Assembly (NCBI RefSeq): GCF_001693515.2
Contig: NZ_CP042968.1
Location: forward strand, 7,906,501-7,970,500
Direction of reading: 5' to 3'
DNA from: Bradyrhizobium paxllaeri
Lineage (GTDB): Bacteria > Pseudomonadota > Alphaproteobacteria > Rhizobiales > Xanthobacteraceae
Length of the DNA stretch: 64,000 nt
Part shown: in pieces, positions 1 through 8,441 of the stretch
How positions within the stretch are numbered: the stretch's first letter is position 1
Layout: each line of letters begins with the position of its first letter
The notes under the pieces: generated by a model
Told to the model about the DNA's origin: nothing
Seen by the model: the letters and a program-made list of their open reading frames with translations, nothing else
Database searches by the model: none
Made by a program: the position numbers and the translations under genes

Positions 1-26
1 GCCCAAAAGGATTACTCCTTTTGGGC
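1..26. terminator. Perfect hairpin at the left edge, possible terminator
   Basis: An 11-bp perfect inverted repeat (1-11 with 16-26) encloses a 4-base loop. It could end transcription of a gene lying left of the window. No T-tract follows on the + strand, so intrinsic terminator function is uncertain. Confidence 0.4.
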
Positions 27-42
27 CTAAAGCCTGACGCAC

Positions 43-2706
43 ATGGATTGGTCTACTTTGGAACAGGAGGTCTCGGCGCCGGGCGCGCCGGGATATCACG
101 TGCGCGTGAAGCCTGAACAAGAAGAAATGCACACCAAGCAAGTGGCTGAGGGATCAACCATGCTCACTGGCAACGAACGCAAGCCGGCGGCTCTGGTTTC
201 TCGTGTCATCGGGAACCTCAAGGCGACGGCCGGCCGCGGCCCGCTCGGGCGTGCGAACGGAACTGCCGCTCAGGTCGTGGTTGACGATCCCAAAAGCCGG
301 GCCGATGCCGGCAGGTTCGGCATGCTGTGGCTCACGGCCCTCACCTTCTCTATGACGACGAAGGTCCAGGCCGCCGACCCGAATGTCACATTCCTTGACG
401 ACGACAGCATCACATACCGACACCTCGAGCACGGCGCGTTCGAGCTCATCACCAAGGAGGCAATCCCGCGGCACTTGCTCGTCGAGGATCCCGGACAGAC
501 CGTCATCCTGCGTTCGCAGGGATCCTCGGTCAGCGTTACTCAGAGCACGAACTCGGCTGCGCGAATGGCCGAATTGCAGGCGGCCCAGCAGGAGGCGCTC
601 GCCATCTACGAGAAGGGATTGGGGTCGACCGGATCGAGCACGCCTCCTGCCCTCGAGCCGCTGCCGGTGCAACCGATCAATTTCATCCAGACGGATGATT
701 CTGCCCCGGAGCAGGATGCGACTGCTTTGCCGACGGTGATCCAGGCATCGGTCCAGGAGATGATCGTTGGAAAAATTCCGCCTCCCCCGCCAATACCGCC
801 GACGCTGAACGCGATAATCGGGCCGACCGAAATCGACACCTCCATCTTTGACCTCTTCACCGCAACAAGCGGCACTTTCGTAGCCAGCAGCCCCAACAGC
901 CCGACACTGACCTTCGGCATCAACGGAGGAACCGCCGGCAGCACCGTGATCGATGGCGTAACCTACGATGTGTCAAAGACTGGTCCCTACGGCACGCTTT
1001 TCGTCGATAGCACAACCGGCGACTACACCTTCGTTCCGGACAATGACGCGATCAATGCGCTGACTGCGCCGACCACCACGGATTTCATGATCACCGTATC
1101 CGACGGCACGCTCTCGGCCCGTCAGCCATTTACGATCGCCATCGATGGCGTCAACGACCATGCCATCATCTCCGGCGCCACCGATGGCACGGCGATCGAG
1201 GCCGGCGTCGCCGCCAACACCACGCTCGACGCGCTGAGCGCCAGCGGTGCGCGGAGCGCCAGCGGGACGCTCACCAGCGCCGATGTCGATGACGCGCCCA
1301 ATACTTTCACGGCTGTTGACACTCCGGCCACGAGCGCAGGCGGTTTCGGCGCCTTCACGATGACGACGGACGGCGTCTGGACCTACACGGTCGATGATTC
1401 CAACAGCGCGGTGCAGGCGCTCAATATCGGTGACACGCTGACCGACTCCTTCACGGTGACCACCATCGACGGCACCGCGCAGGTTGTGACACTCATCATC
1501 AAGGGCGCTAACGACGCAGCGGTCATTTCCGGCGCCACGGCCGGCTCCGTGACCGAGGACGGTGGCGCCAAGTGCGAGCCGCCGACGGCGACCGGCACGC
1601 TCACCGCTACCGACGTCGACAACGCGGCCGGTTTTACGGCGGTCAAATGCCCGACGGCTAGCGATGGCGGCTATGGCACCTTCACCATGACGAAGGACGG
1701 CACGTGGACCTACACGCTCGACGACAGCAACTGCGCGGTGCAGGCACTTAATGTCGGCGACACGCTGACCGACTGCTTTACGGTGACCTCGCTGGACGGC
1801 ACCGCGCAGCTGGTGACGGTTACCATCAATGGCAACAATGACGCCGCTATCATTTGCGGAACCAAGCATGGCTCGGTCATCGAGGCTGGCGGCGCGGCCA
1901 ATTCCGCATCCTGCAAACCAACCGCGACCGGCACGCTCACCGACACTGACGTCGACAACGCTCCCAACACCTTTACGGCGATCGATTCGCCAACAGCGAG
2001 CACGGGCGGCTACGGCACCTTCACCATGACGAAGGACGGCATCTGGACCTACACGCTCGACAACACCAACTGCGAAGTGCAGGCACTCAATGTCTGCGGC
2101 ACGCTGACCGACTGCTTTACGGTGACCACCATCGACGGCACCCCGCAGGAGGTGAAAATCACCATCAACGGCGCCAACGACGCTGCCGTCATTTGTGGCA
2201 CCACGACCGGCTCGGTAACCGAAGCCGGCGCTTGCACCTACGGTACGCCGATCGCGAAAGGCACGCTCACCGATACCGACGTCGATAACACGCCCAATAC
2301 CTTCACCGCCGTGTGCTCGCCGAAGGCAAGCGATGGCGGCTACGGCTGCTTCACGATGACGGCGGATGGCGTCTGGACCTACAAGCTCGACAACGCCAAT
2401 TGCGAGGTGCAGGCGCTCAACGACTGCGACACGCTGACCGACACTTTCACGGTGACCACCATCGACGGCACCGCACAGGTGGTGACAATCACCATCAACG
2501 GTGCCGACGACAGCTTCCACTTCAAGGACAAGATGTCCAACGTCAGCACTTCTGACGTCATCGACCTTGCGGAGGATAACCCGGCGCCCATCGGCTCGAC
2601 CGCAAACGCTGCGGAAACCAGCGGACCGCCGGCGATTTCAGAGGCGATCGAGCTGCCTGCATTCGTTTGGAATCAGCCCCATGCGCCGCAGGATCTGATC
2701 GTGTGA
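43..2706 (+). CDS. VCBS/cadherin-like repeat surface protein, cysteine-enriched
   Basis: An 887-residue protein. Residues about 110-190 form a FecR-like conserved segment (LEHGAFEL, VSVTQSTNSA) typical of bradyrhizobial VCBS proteins. A proline-rich linker and a cadherin-like repeat (about 280-370) follow, then four VCBS repeats (about 372-491, 492-602, 603-716, 717-823) with the signature WTYTLD...VQALN...LTD.FTV.T.DGT. Such proteins are usually secreted by type I systems and act in adhesion or biofilm; no Sec signal is visible. All 15 cysteines lie between residues 511 and 795, many where repeat 1 has serine, which is unusual for this family. The start is unsure: ATG at 160 has a better ribosome site (GAGGG). 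Export route and function are inferred from the family. Confidence 0.8.
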   Translation: MDWSTLEQEVSAPGAPGYHVRVKPEQEEMHTKQVAEGSTMLTGNERKPAALVSRVIGNLKATAGRGPLGRANGTAAQVVVDDPKSRADAGRFGMLWLTALTFSMTTKVQAADPNVTFLDDDSITYRHLEHGAFELITKEAIPRHLLVEDPGQTVILRSQGSSVSVTQSTNSAARMAELQAAQQEALAIYEKGLGSTGSSTPPALEPLPVQPINFIQTDDSAPEQDATALPTVIQASVQEMIVGKIPPPPPIPPTLNAIIGPTEIDTSIFDLFTATSGTFVASSPNSPTLTFGINGGTAGSTVIDGVTYDVSKTGPYGTLFVDSTTGDYTFVPDNDAINALTAPTTTDFMITVSDGTLSARQPFTIAIDGVNDHAIISGATDGTAIEAGVAANTTLDALSASGARSASGTLTSADVDDAPNTFTAVDTPATSAGGFGAFTMTTDGVWTYTVDDSNSAVQALNIGDTLTDSFTVTTIDGTAQVVTLIIKGANDAAVISGATAGSVTEDGGAKCEPPTATGTLTATDVDNAAGFTAVKCPTASDGGYGTFTMTKDGTWTYTLDDSNCAVQALNVGDTLTDCFTVTSLDGTAQLVTVTINGNNDAAIICGTKHGSVIEAGGAANSASCKPTATGTLTDTDVDNAPNTFTAIDSPTASTGGYGTFTMTKDGIWTYTLDNTNCEVQALNVCGTLTDCFTVTTIDGTPQEVKITINGANDAAVICGTTTGSVTEAGACTYGTPIAKGTLTDTDVDNTPNTFTAVCSPKASDGGYGCFTMTADGVWTYKLDNANCEVQALNDCDTLTDTFTVTTIDGTAQVVTITINGADDSFHFKDKMSNVSTSDVIDLAEDNPAPIGSTANAAETSGPPAISEAIELPAFVWNQPHAPQDLIV

Positions 2707-2710
2707 CGAA

Positions 2711-2730
2711 CTGCGCCGCTTTCAGCGCAG
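2711..2730. terminator. Hairpin between convergent genes
   Basis: CTGCGC at 2711-2716 pairs with GCGCAG at 2725-2730, in the 48-bp space between the convergent VCBS gene and the TctC-type gene. It may serve as a short bidirectional terminator. Confidence 0.4.
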
Positions 2731-2754
2731 CCGGCCCGCGCCGCACGAGACGCC

Positions 2755-3747
2755 CTACTTCGCTTCGCTCGCCTTGATGCCTGAACTTTCAATGAGCTTT
2801 GCCACGCGCGGCAAGTCGTCGGCGAACAGGCGCGCATGTGCCTCAGGCGTCAACTCGTTGGCCGGGAATGGCAAGGTCCCGAGCTGCTTGAGTTTCTCTA
2901 CAAGCTCCGGCTCCGACAGCGCCGCGCGGAGCGCGGCATTCAGCGCATTGATGGTTTCTTTCGGCGTGCCTTTCGCCACGTAAAGCCCATGCCACATCGA
3001 GTAACTGACCTCGGGCATGCCGAGCTCGGCTGTGGTCGGCACGTTCTTCAACTGTTCGAGCCGTTGCGGCGACGTGATGGCGATGCCGTGCAGCGTTCCG
3101 GCCTGAATTTGCGGCAGCGCGTTGGTGACCTGATCCCACAGCAGGTCGATCTGCCCTGCCAGCAGATCGGCGATCGCGGGAGCTGATCCGCGATAGGCCA
3201 CGACCGTCGGCTTGAAGCCGAGCACGTTACCCATCATCACGGCGCACAGGTGACTGTTGGTCCCGAGGCCGCCATGCGCGAAGTTCGCCTTGTCGCGTTG
3301 CGCCTTGATCCACGCCACATGGTCCTTCGGGCTTTCGCCGGGGATCGACTTCCGGCCAATCAGAACCATCGGCGCATTGTTGACGAGGCCGACCGCCTCG
3401 AACGCCGTTTTCGTATCGTACCGCAGGTTGGTGAACAGGCTGGGCGCCGCCAGCAGCGCGACGTGATTGATCAGGATCGTGGAGCCGTCGGGCGCCGATC
3501 GCGCCACGCGATCATTGGCCAGCGTGCTGCCGCCGCCGACCACGTTCTCGACAATGACGGTCTGGCCGAGCGTCTTCGACATCCGCTCGCCAATCAGGCG
3601 GGCGACCGTATCCGTGCCGCCGCCGGCCGCAAAGGGCACCACCAGCGTCACCGTCTTCGCGGTCGATTGAGCGTGGGCCTGCGGCGTGAGCGCCGCGATC
3701 AAGAGGCCAAGGCCGATCAGCGCGCTGTTACCAAACCGGTTGATCAT
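2755..3747 (-). CDS. Bug-family tripartite tricarboxylate transporter substrate-binding protein (TctC-like)
   Basis: A 330-residue extracytoplasmic solute receptor. A Sec signal peptide (MINRFGNSALIGLG...AHAQ) is followed by the Bug/TctC core with VTLVVPFAAGGGTD near the mature N-terminus and the conserved LTNLRYD, HGGLG and VAYRGSAPAI segments. Bug proteins bind carboxylates or other small organic acids in the periplasm and pass them to TctAB permeases; none is encoded nearby, so it is an orphan receptor. ATG at 3747 is chosen over the upstream TTG because GGAGGAG sits just before it. It is divergent from dgoK, so uptake of a sugar acid is a possible but unproven role. Confidence 0.85.
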   Translation of the reverse strand: MINRFGNSALIGLGLLIAALTPQAHAQSTAKTVTLVVPFAAGGGTDTVARLIGERMSKTLGQTVIVENVVGGGSTLANDRVARSAPDGSTILINHVALLAAPSLFTNLRYDTKTAFEAVGLVNNAPMVLIGRKSIPGESPKDHVAWIKAQRDKANFAHGGLGTNSHLCAVMMGNVLGFKPTVVAYRGSAPAIADLLAGQIDLLWDQVTNALPQIQAGTLHGIAITSPQRLEQLKNVPTTAELGMPEVSYSMWHGLYVAKGTPKETINALNAALRAALSEPELVEKLKQLGTLPFPANELTPEAHARLFADDLPRVAKLIESSGIKASEAK

Positions 3748-4016
3748 GAGAGCTCCTCCCAAGTCTTGTTGTTATGGCGCATTCTTTGCGATGCGCATTC
3801 ATTGGCGAGGCTCCGCCGCCGGCTAGCAGCGCGACCCCGCATGAACCGGGATCATGCTGATTGCATTTCTACAAATCAACTGCAAAGCGAGTGTATTTCG
3901 CGCAGGCGAAGCGGCATTTGGTCCTTCGCTGCGCCGTCGGTCCAGCACCGCGACAGCGGGCAGACCGGCGTGGTATCATGCCGCTGAGACGTAGATAGCA
4001 TCGGAACGAACTTGAA

Positions 4017-4931
4017 ATGAGCCAGCCTGCATTTGTCGCGGTCGATTGGGGCACGAGCAGTTTTCGGCTTTGGCTCGTCGATCGAACCGGCGACATCCTC
4101 GGGGAACGGCGCAGCCACGAGGGCATGACGACGGCGGGCAGACTGGGCTTTCCGGCGGTGCTGCAATCGCATCTGGACGCTGTCGGCGCCGCGGATGGGC
4201 TGCCCGTTATCATCTGCGGCATGGCCGGCGCCCGGCAGGGATGGGTCGAAGCCGGATATGTCGACACGCCGGCGCCGCTCGCATCGATCCTGAAGCAGGC
4301 CGTTGCGGTGCCGGGACAGAACCGTGACATCCGCATCCTCCCGGGAATTGCACAACGAGACCCCAAAACGCCCGATGTCATGCGGGGCGAGGAAACACAA
4401 TTGCTCGGCGTCCTGGGCATGGATGCTGCGGGGGATGCGCTCGTCTGCATGCCGGGCACCCATTCGAAATGGGTCAGGGCGAATGGAGGCACCGTCGAAG
4501 GCTTCGCCACGTTCATGACGGGAGAGCTGTTCGACGTCATATCGCGCGAAACGATCCTGTCCCACGCGGTGGCCGGCGCCGATGAAGCCCCAGATATCGA
4601 CGCCTTCAAGTCCGCAGTCATCAGCGCATTCGAGACGCCCGCGAACGCCGCCAATCTGCTGTTCCAGGTGCGATCGGGCCAGCTCCTCTACGGCGGCACG
4701 CCATCTTCCGCCCGCGAGAAAATATCGGGTACCTTGATTGGCCTCGAATTGGCTGGAGGGCTTGCCGGACAAATGCCCGAGAACGGCATCACGCTGGTGG
4801 CCTCAGGGCGGCTCCAGACGCTCTACGAATTGGCGTTTGACACGGTCGCCGTTTCCATCCGATCAATCGGCGCCGAGGATGCGGTCCGTCGCGGCCTTTC
4901 GATGGCCGCGCAATCGATCTGGAATGTCTAA
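4017..4931 (+). CDS. dgoK: 2-dehydro-3-deoxygalactonokinase
   Basis: A 304-residue protein with the DgoK fold throughout: N-terminal phosphate-binding VDWGTSSFRLWL, then GMAGARQGW, GEETQLLG, PGTHSKW and C-terminal GRLQTLYE. The enzyme phosphorylates 2-dehydro-3-deoxy-D-galactonate with ATP in the De Ley-Doudoroff galactose/galactonate pathway in the cytoplasm. The aldolase for the next step lies 113 bp downstream on the same strand, so the two are probably co-transcribed although a palindromic repeat separates them. Length is normal for the family. Confidence 0.92.
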   Translation: MSQPAFVAVDWGTSSFRLWLVDRTGDILGERRSHEGMTTAGRLGFPAVLQSHLDAVGAADGLPVIICGMAGARQGWVEAGYVDTPAPLASILKQAVAVPGQNRDIRILPGIAQRDPKTPDVMRGEETQLLGVLGMDAAGDALVCMPGTHSKWVRANGGTVEGFATFMTGELFDVISRETILSHAVAGADEAPDIDAFKSAVISAFETPANAANLLFQVRSGQLLYGGTPSSAREKISGTLIGLELAGGLAGQMPENGITLVASGRLQTLYELAFDTVAVSIRSIGAEDAVRRGLSMAAQSIWNV

Positions 4932-4980
4932 AGCGTGATGACTTTTCTTCGAATCGTCATCCCGCTTTATCTTTTTGTTT

Positions 4981-5030
4981 GAGCATGATCTTTTCGGAAA
5001 ACCGCTACACACTTTTCCGGATCATGCTCT
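4981..5030. repeat. Intergenic palindromic element between dgoK and dgoA
   Basis: A near-perfect inverted repeat: GAGCATGATC...TTTTCGGAAAA on the left matches TTTTCCGGATCATGCTC on the right around CCGCTACACA. Elements of this type recur between genes in Bradyrhizobium genomes. Placed inside a likely operon, the folded RNA could stabilise or attenuate the transcript. Confidence 0.7.
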
Positions 5031-5044
5031 AGAGGATCACCCGA

Positions 5045-5683
5045 ATGCGCGTCGCCCCGTTCCCCCCGATGAAACGCCCGCTGGTCGCGATCCTGCGTGG
5101 CGTGAAGCCCGACGAGGCGGGCGATATCGTCGCCGCGCTGATCGACAGCGGCATGACGGCAATCGAGATCCCGCTCAACTCGCCAGATCCGTTCCGTTCG
5201 ATCGAGATCGCCGTCAAGAAGGCCCCTGCCGGAATTCTGATCGGTGCCGGCACCGTGTTGACGCTGGACGATGTCGCGCGGCTTCACGACGTGGGCGGTC
5301 GGCTTCTGGTCAGCCCCAATGTCGATCCGGAAATCATAGCGGGCGCCCGGGCGCTCGGCATGGTCACGATGCCCGGCGTCTTTACCCCGACGGAGGCGTT
5401 GCTGGCCGCCAAGTCGGGCGCCTCGAGTCTGAAATTCTTTCCCGCAAGCGTGCTCGGCGCCGCCGGCATTGCCGCCATCCGCGCCGTGCTTCCCCCGGAC
5501 CTGATGATCGCCGCGGTCGGCGGCGTCTCCGACAAGAATTTTGCGGACTACGTCAGGGCCGGCATCATGGCATTCGGCCTTGGCAGCAGCCTCTACAAGC
5601 CCGGCATGACGGCGGCGGAAGTAGCGGATCGCGCCAAGGCGACGATCGAGGCGTATGACGCGGCGGTTCGAGAGGTCGGGTAG
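5045..5683 (+). CDS. dgoA: 2-dehydro-3-deoxy-6-phosphogalactonate aldolase
   Basis: A 212-residue class I KDPG/KDPGal aldolase. Visible landmarks are the AILRGVKPDEA start, EIPLNSP, the IGAGTVLT strand, the MPGVFTPTEA loop and SSLKFFPAS, whose lysine is the expected Schiff-base residue, followed by AVGGV. The enzyme splits 2-dehydro-3-deoxy-6-phosphogalactonate into pyruvate and glyceraldehyde 3-phosphate. It directly follows dgoK, completing the lower part of the galactonate pathway. The sugar-acid dehydratase and dehydrogenase are not in the window. Confidence 0.92.
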   Translation: MRVAPFPPMKRPLVAILRGVKPDEAGDIVAALIDSGMTAIEIPLNSPDPFRSIEIAVKKAPAGILIGAGTVLTLDDVARLHDVGGRLLVSPNVDPEIIAGARALGMVTMPGVFTPTEALLAAKSGASSLKFFPASVLGAAGIAAIRAVLPPDLMIAAVGGVSDKNFADYVRAGIMAFGLGSSLYKPGMTAAEVADRAKATIEAYDAAVREVG

Positions 5684-6038
5684 GACCGCGGCCCGCCGTC
5701 GCATGCTCTCGTCGCGGGCATGCCGCGCCGAAGCGTACGTCACCCATGTCTCAGGTACGTGCCGTTACCCATGCCAAAAATATCGAAAACAACCCCATGC
5801 AAAGTAGCCGGCGGCCGCCGCAACCAGCAACCTGGACCGAAAATTTGACACGCCGGGCAAATCAGCGGCACAATCTGATCATCCCGGAATTCGCTAAACG
5901 ACGGCGTGCGCGCAATGGCGACGCAATCATGTTCCGCGTCGCTGGACCGCCGAAGACACGCCGCCAGCGCTTGCGCGAGCGTGCAGAAACCGCGAAAATC
6001 CCGGCTGTTTCAGAACTTGTCAGAGGAATTCGGCACAG
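5684..6038 (+). other. Intergenic region, possible promoter
   Basis: There is no convincing gene here. TTGACA at 5845 followed 18 bases later by CACAAT could be a sigma-70-like promoter for the downstream nitroreductase; this is weak pattern evidence only. Confidence 0.3.
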
Positions 6039-6716
6039 ATGCAGTTCGATGACGTCATTCTCGGTCGCCGGAGCATCCGCGGCTACAAGCCCGATCCGGT
6101 ACCCAAGGCGCTGATTGCGGAAATCATTGGTCTGGCGATGCGCGCTCCGTCGTCGATGAACACCCAGCCCTGGAATTTCTACGTCATATCAGGCGAACCG
6201 CTGGACCGGATCCGCGCCGGCAACACGGAAAGGATGGTCGCGGGCATTCCGCAGTCGCGCGAATTCCGCACGGGGCAGCCCTTTGCGGGCAAGCACCGCG
6301 ACCGGCAGATCGGCGTCGCCAAGCAATTGTTCTCCGCGATGGGCATCGAGCGCGACAACAAGGACAAGCGCCACGACTGGGTGCTGCGCGGCTTCCGTCA
6401 ATTCGACGCGCCCGTCTGCGTGATCATCACCTATGACCGCGTGCTCGACGGCAGCGACGACACGCCCTTCGATTGCGGCGCCGTGGCGACCGCGCTGGTG
6501 AATGCCGCCTGGTCTCGCGGGCTGGGCGCTGTGATCAACAGCCAGGGCATCATGCAATCCCCCGTGGTGCGCGAGCACGCAGGGATCGCAGACGATCAGG
6601 TCATCATGAAAAGCATCGCGCTGGGCTGGCCGGACGAGACGTTCCCGGCGAATGCGGTGGTGTCGGAGCGGAAGTCCGTGGAGGAGGCTACGGTGTTCGT
6701 CGGGTTCGAGAAGTAG
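6039..6716 (+). CDS. Nitroreductase family flavoprotein
   Basis: A 225-residue protein with the FMN-dependent nitroreductase fold: N-terminal RRSIRGYKPDPVP, then APSSMNTQPWNFYVI (FMN-binding loop), a C-terminal GLGAVINSQ segment and IALGWPDE. Enzymes of this class reduce nitro groups, quinones or similar acceptors with NAD(P)H. The true substrate cannot be told from sequence. It stands between dgoA and an L,D-transpeptidase with no obvious pathway partner; the next gene starts 33 bp downstream, so co-transcription is possible. Confidence 0.85.
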   Translation: MQFDDVILGRRSIRGYKPDPVPKALIAEIIGLAMRAPSSMNTQPWNFYVISGEPLDRIRAGNTERMVAGIPQSREFRTGQPFAGKHRDRQIGVAKQLFSAMGIERDNKDKRHDWVLRGFRQFDAPVCVIITYDRVLDGSDDTPFDCGAVATALVNAAWSRGLGAVINSQGIMQSPVVREHAGIADDQVIMKSIALGWPDETFPANAVVSERKSVEEATVFVGFEK

Positions 6717-6749
6717 CGGCGAGCGGACGAAGTGGCTGGAGGTGCAACA

Positions 6750-7862
6750 GTGATCCCCGCCATGGTCCGACGCGCACTTGTGCTGGCGGCGGCTGTTGCC
6801 GCGGCCTTGACGCCGGTTACGTGCCTTGGCCAAACCACAAAGCCGTTGCCGGCCAAGGCCACACAGGAACTGCCGCCCGAACTGCTCGCACTGCTCGAGC
6901 AGAAGAAGATGCCGAAATATTCGCCGATCGTCGTGCGTGTTTTCAAGGAAGAGGCGGAGCTCGAAGTCTGGAAACAGGACACGACCGGCCGTTTCCAGAT
7001 CCTCAAGACCTATCCGATCTGCCGCTGGTCGGGCGATCTCGGGCCGAAATTGTACGAGGGCGACCGGCAGGCGCCGGAAGGGTTTTATACGATTACACCT
7101 GAGTTGATGAATCCCAACTCCAACTTCTATCTGTCGATCAACCTCGGCTACCCCAACAGCTTCGACAAGGCGAACAAGCGCAACGGCAGCTTCCTGATGA
7201 TCCACGGCGACTGCTGGTCGAGCGGCTGCTATGCCATGACCGACGAACAGATCAGCGAAATCTATTCGCTGGCGCGCGACTCGCTCAGCGGCCGGCCGTC
7301 GTTCCAGGTGCAGGCTTATCCGTTCCGCCTGACGCCGGCGAACCTGGCGCGGCATCGAAACAGTCCGAACCTCCCCTTCTGGAAAATGCTCAAGATCGGC
7401 AACGATCATTTCGAGACGACGCAACTCGAACCCAAGGTGGATGTGTGCAACCGCCGCTATGTATTCAATGCGCAACCGCCTGCGAATTCGCCGCATCCTC
7501 TCGTGTTCAACCCGAACGAAAAATGTCCCCCCTTCGTCGTCAATCCGGAAATCGCGCGGCGGGCACTGGAGAAGCGGCGCGCCGACGAGCTCGCGTACGC
7601 GAAATTGGTTAAAGACGACGTGCCGGCTGCCCCGATCTACAGCGGACTCGACGGCGGAATGAACAAGGCGTTCGTCGCAAAATTTCCGGGCAGAGTGACG
7701 CTTGCGAAAGTGATGCCGTATGCATCTTATTTGCCGCAATTGCCGCCGATCCCCTGGATCGACAATGATGGCTCGTTGACGAGCAAGTGGTTTGGGAGTT
7801 CGTTCTCCAAGCCGGTTGTGTGTGATGCGGGCCGGGCCGGCTTCCCGTCGGGCCGGTGCTAA
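6750..7862 (+). CDS. YafK-type L,D-transpeptidase
   Basis: A secreted peptidoglycan enzyme of about 370 residues. A hydrophobic signal peptide is followed by the YkuD/YafK catalytic domain: the segment PEGFYTITP and the active-site region MIHGDCWSSGCYAMTD, which contains the conserved His and catalytic Cys (S.GC). Family members make or cut L,D cross-links or attach proteins to the murein. GTG at 6750 is preferred because GGAGG lies 7 bases before it; GTG 6732 and ATG 6762 are alternatives. The extra C-terminal 150 residues are of unknown role. Confidence 0.85.
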   Translation: MIPAMVRRALVLAAAVAAALTPVTCLGQTTKPLPAKATQELPPELLALLEQKKMPKYSPIVVRVFKEEAELEVWKQDTTGRFQILKTYPICRWSGDLGPKLYEGDRQAPEGFYTITPELMNPNSNFYLSINLGYPNSFDKANKRNGSFLMIHGDCWSSGCYAMTDEQISEIYSLARDSLSGRPSFQVQAYPFRLTPANLARHRNSPNLPFWKMLKIGNDHFETTQLEPKVDVCNRRYVFNAQPPANSPHPLVFNPNEKCPPFVVNPEIARRALEKRRADELAYAKLVKDDVPAAPIYSGLDGGMNKAFVAKFPGRVTLAKVMPYASYLPQLPPIPWIDNDGSLTSKWFGSSFSKPVVCDAGRAGFPSGRC

Positions 7863-8312
7863 ACACTTGTGCGACGTCAGCGATGGATCATCGGCAGACC
7901 ACGCCTGGCATCAACATTGCGTCTGCTCACTGTCGGACAGCAATGCAAGCGTCGCAAGGCAACGGCGTTCAGAAGGACTCTGTCTCTCTCGTCCGTCTCG
8001 GCAAGTGCCGCTGTAGACTTGACCATTGAGCCACCTCCAAAATCATCTCGTCATATAAGGAAGTTCAGCGCGCGGTCCAATAATGCGACATACGGACATT
8101 TCCGCTTCGGGTTACATGCAAACATAGCCACTCCCGTTAGGGTGACCACTTGCGGATAGCAAAACTGATCTCTGCCAGCGTGCCCAGCGCTACCGCAACG
8201 AGGATGGTATAAATACCCAATCAATGTTCTTCCCTGGTGATTTGCCAACGTAGCGTTATCTCATCCGGTCCCGCCTAGAGCCCTATCACGGCCGAGAAGA
8301 CACAACTCGCCA
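7863..8312. other. Gene-poor gap
   Basis: No supported gene. Short open frames exist on both strands but show no family signature or convincing start site. This stretch separates the L,D-transpeptidase from the 3' remnant of ietS and may contain the left boundary of the acquired DNA. Confidence 0.4.
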
Positions 8313-8441
8313 TCAAACGCGAACACGCACTCGGAGTTGGTTGTAGAGGTTGATTTCAGCCTCATGCTCCAACTCAACGGCCACCGAGAAGCGTTGATGG
8401 GTGATCTCCTCTCCGGCCCACCGCCGTTCAGCGAACACAGC
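8313..8441 (-). pseudogene. ietS: 3' end of ietS, cut off by IS630
   Basis: Forty-two codons plus TGA, beginning AVFAERRW and ending RVRVRV. They lie in the same orientation as ietS on the far side of the IS630 element. Removing the element and one TA copy joins codon CTA of ietS (...DDYYL) in frame to this fragment. The join restores a 783-residue protein with a continuous C-terminal beta-rich domain. The fragment has no start codon of its own and is not expected to be translated. Confidence 0.85.

Noticed and set aside
973..2520. A 515-codon minus-strand open frame across the VCBS gene
   Set aside because: It is the mirror of a high-GC repetitive gene; its product is a repetitive Arg/Gly/Val-rich string with no domain, while the plus strand shows clear VCBS motifs.
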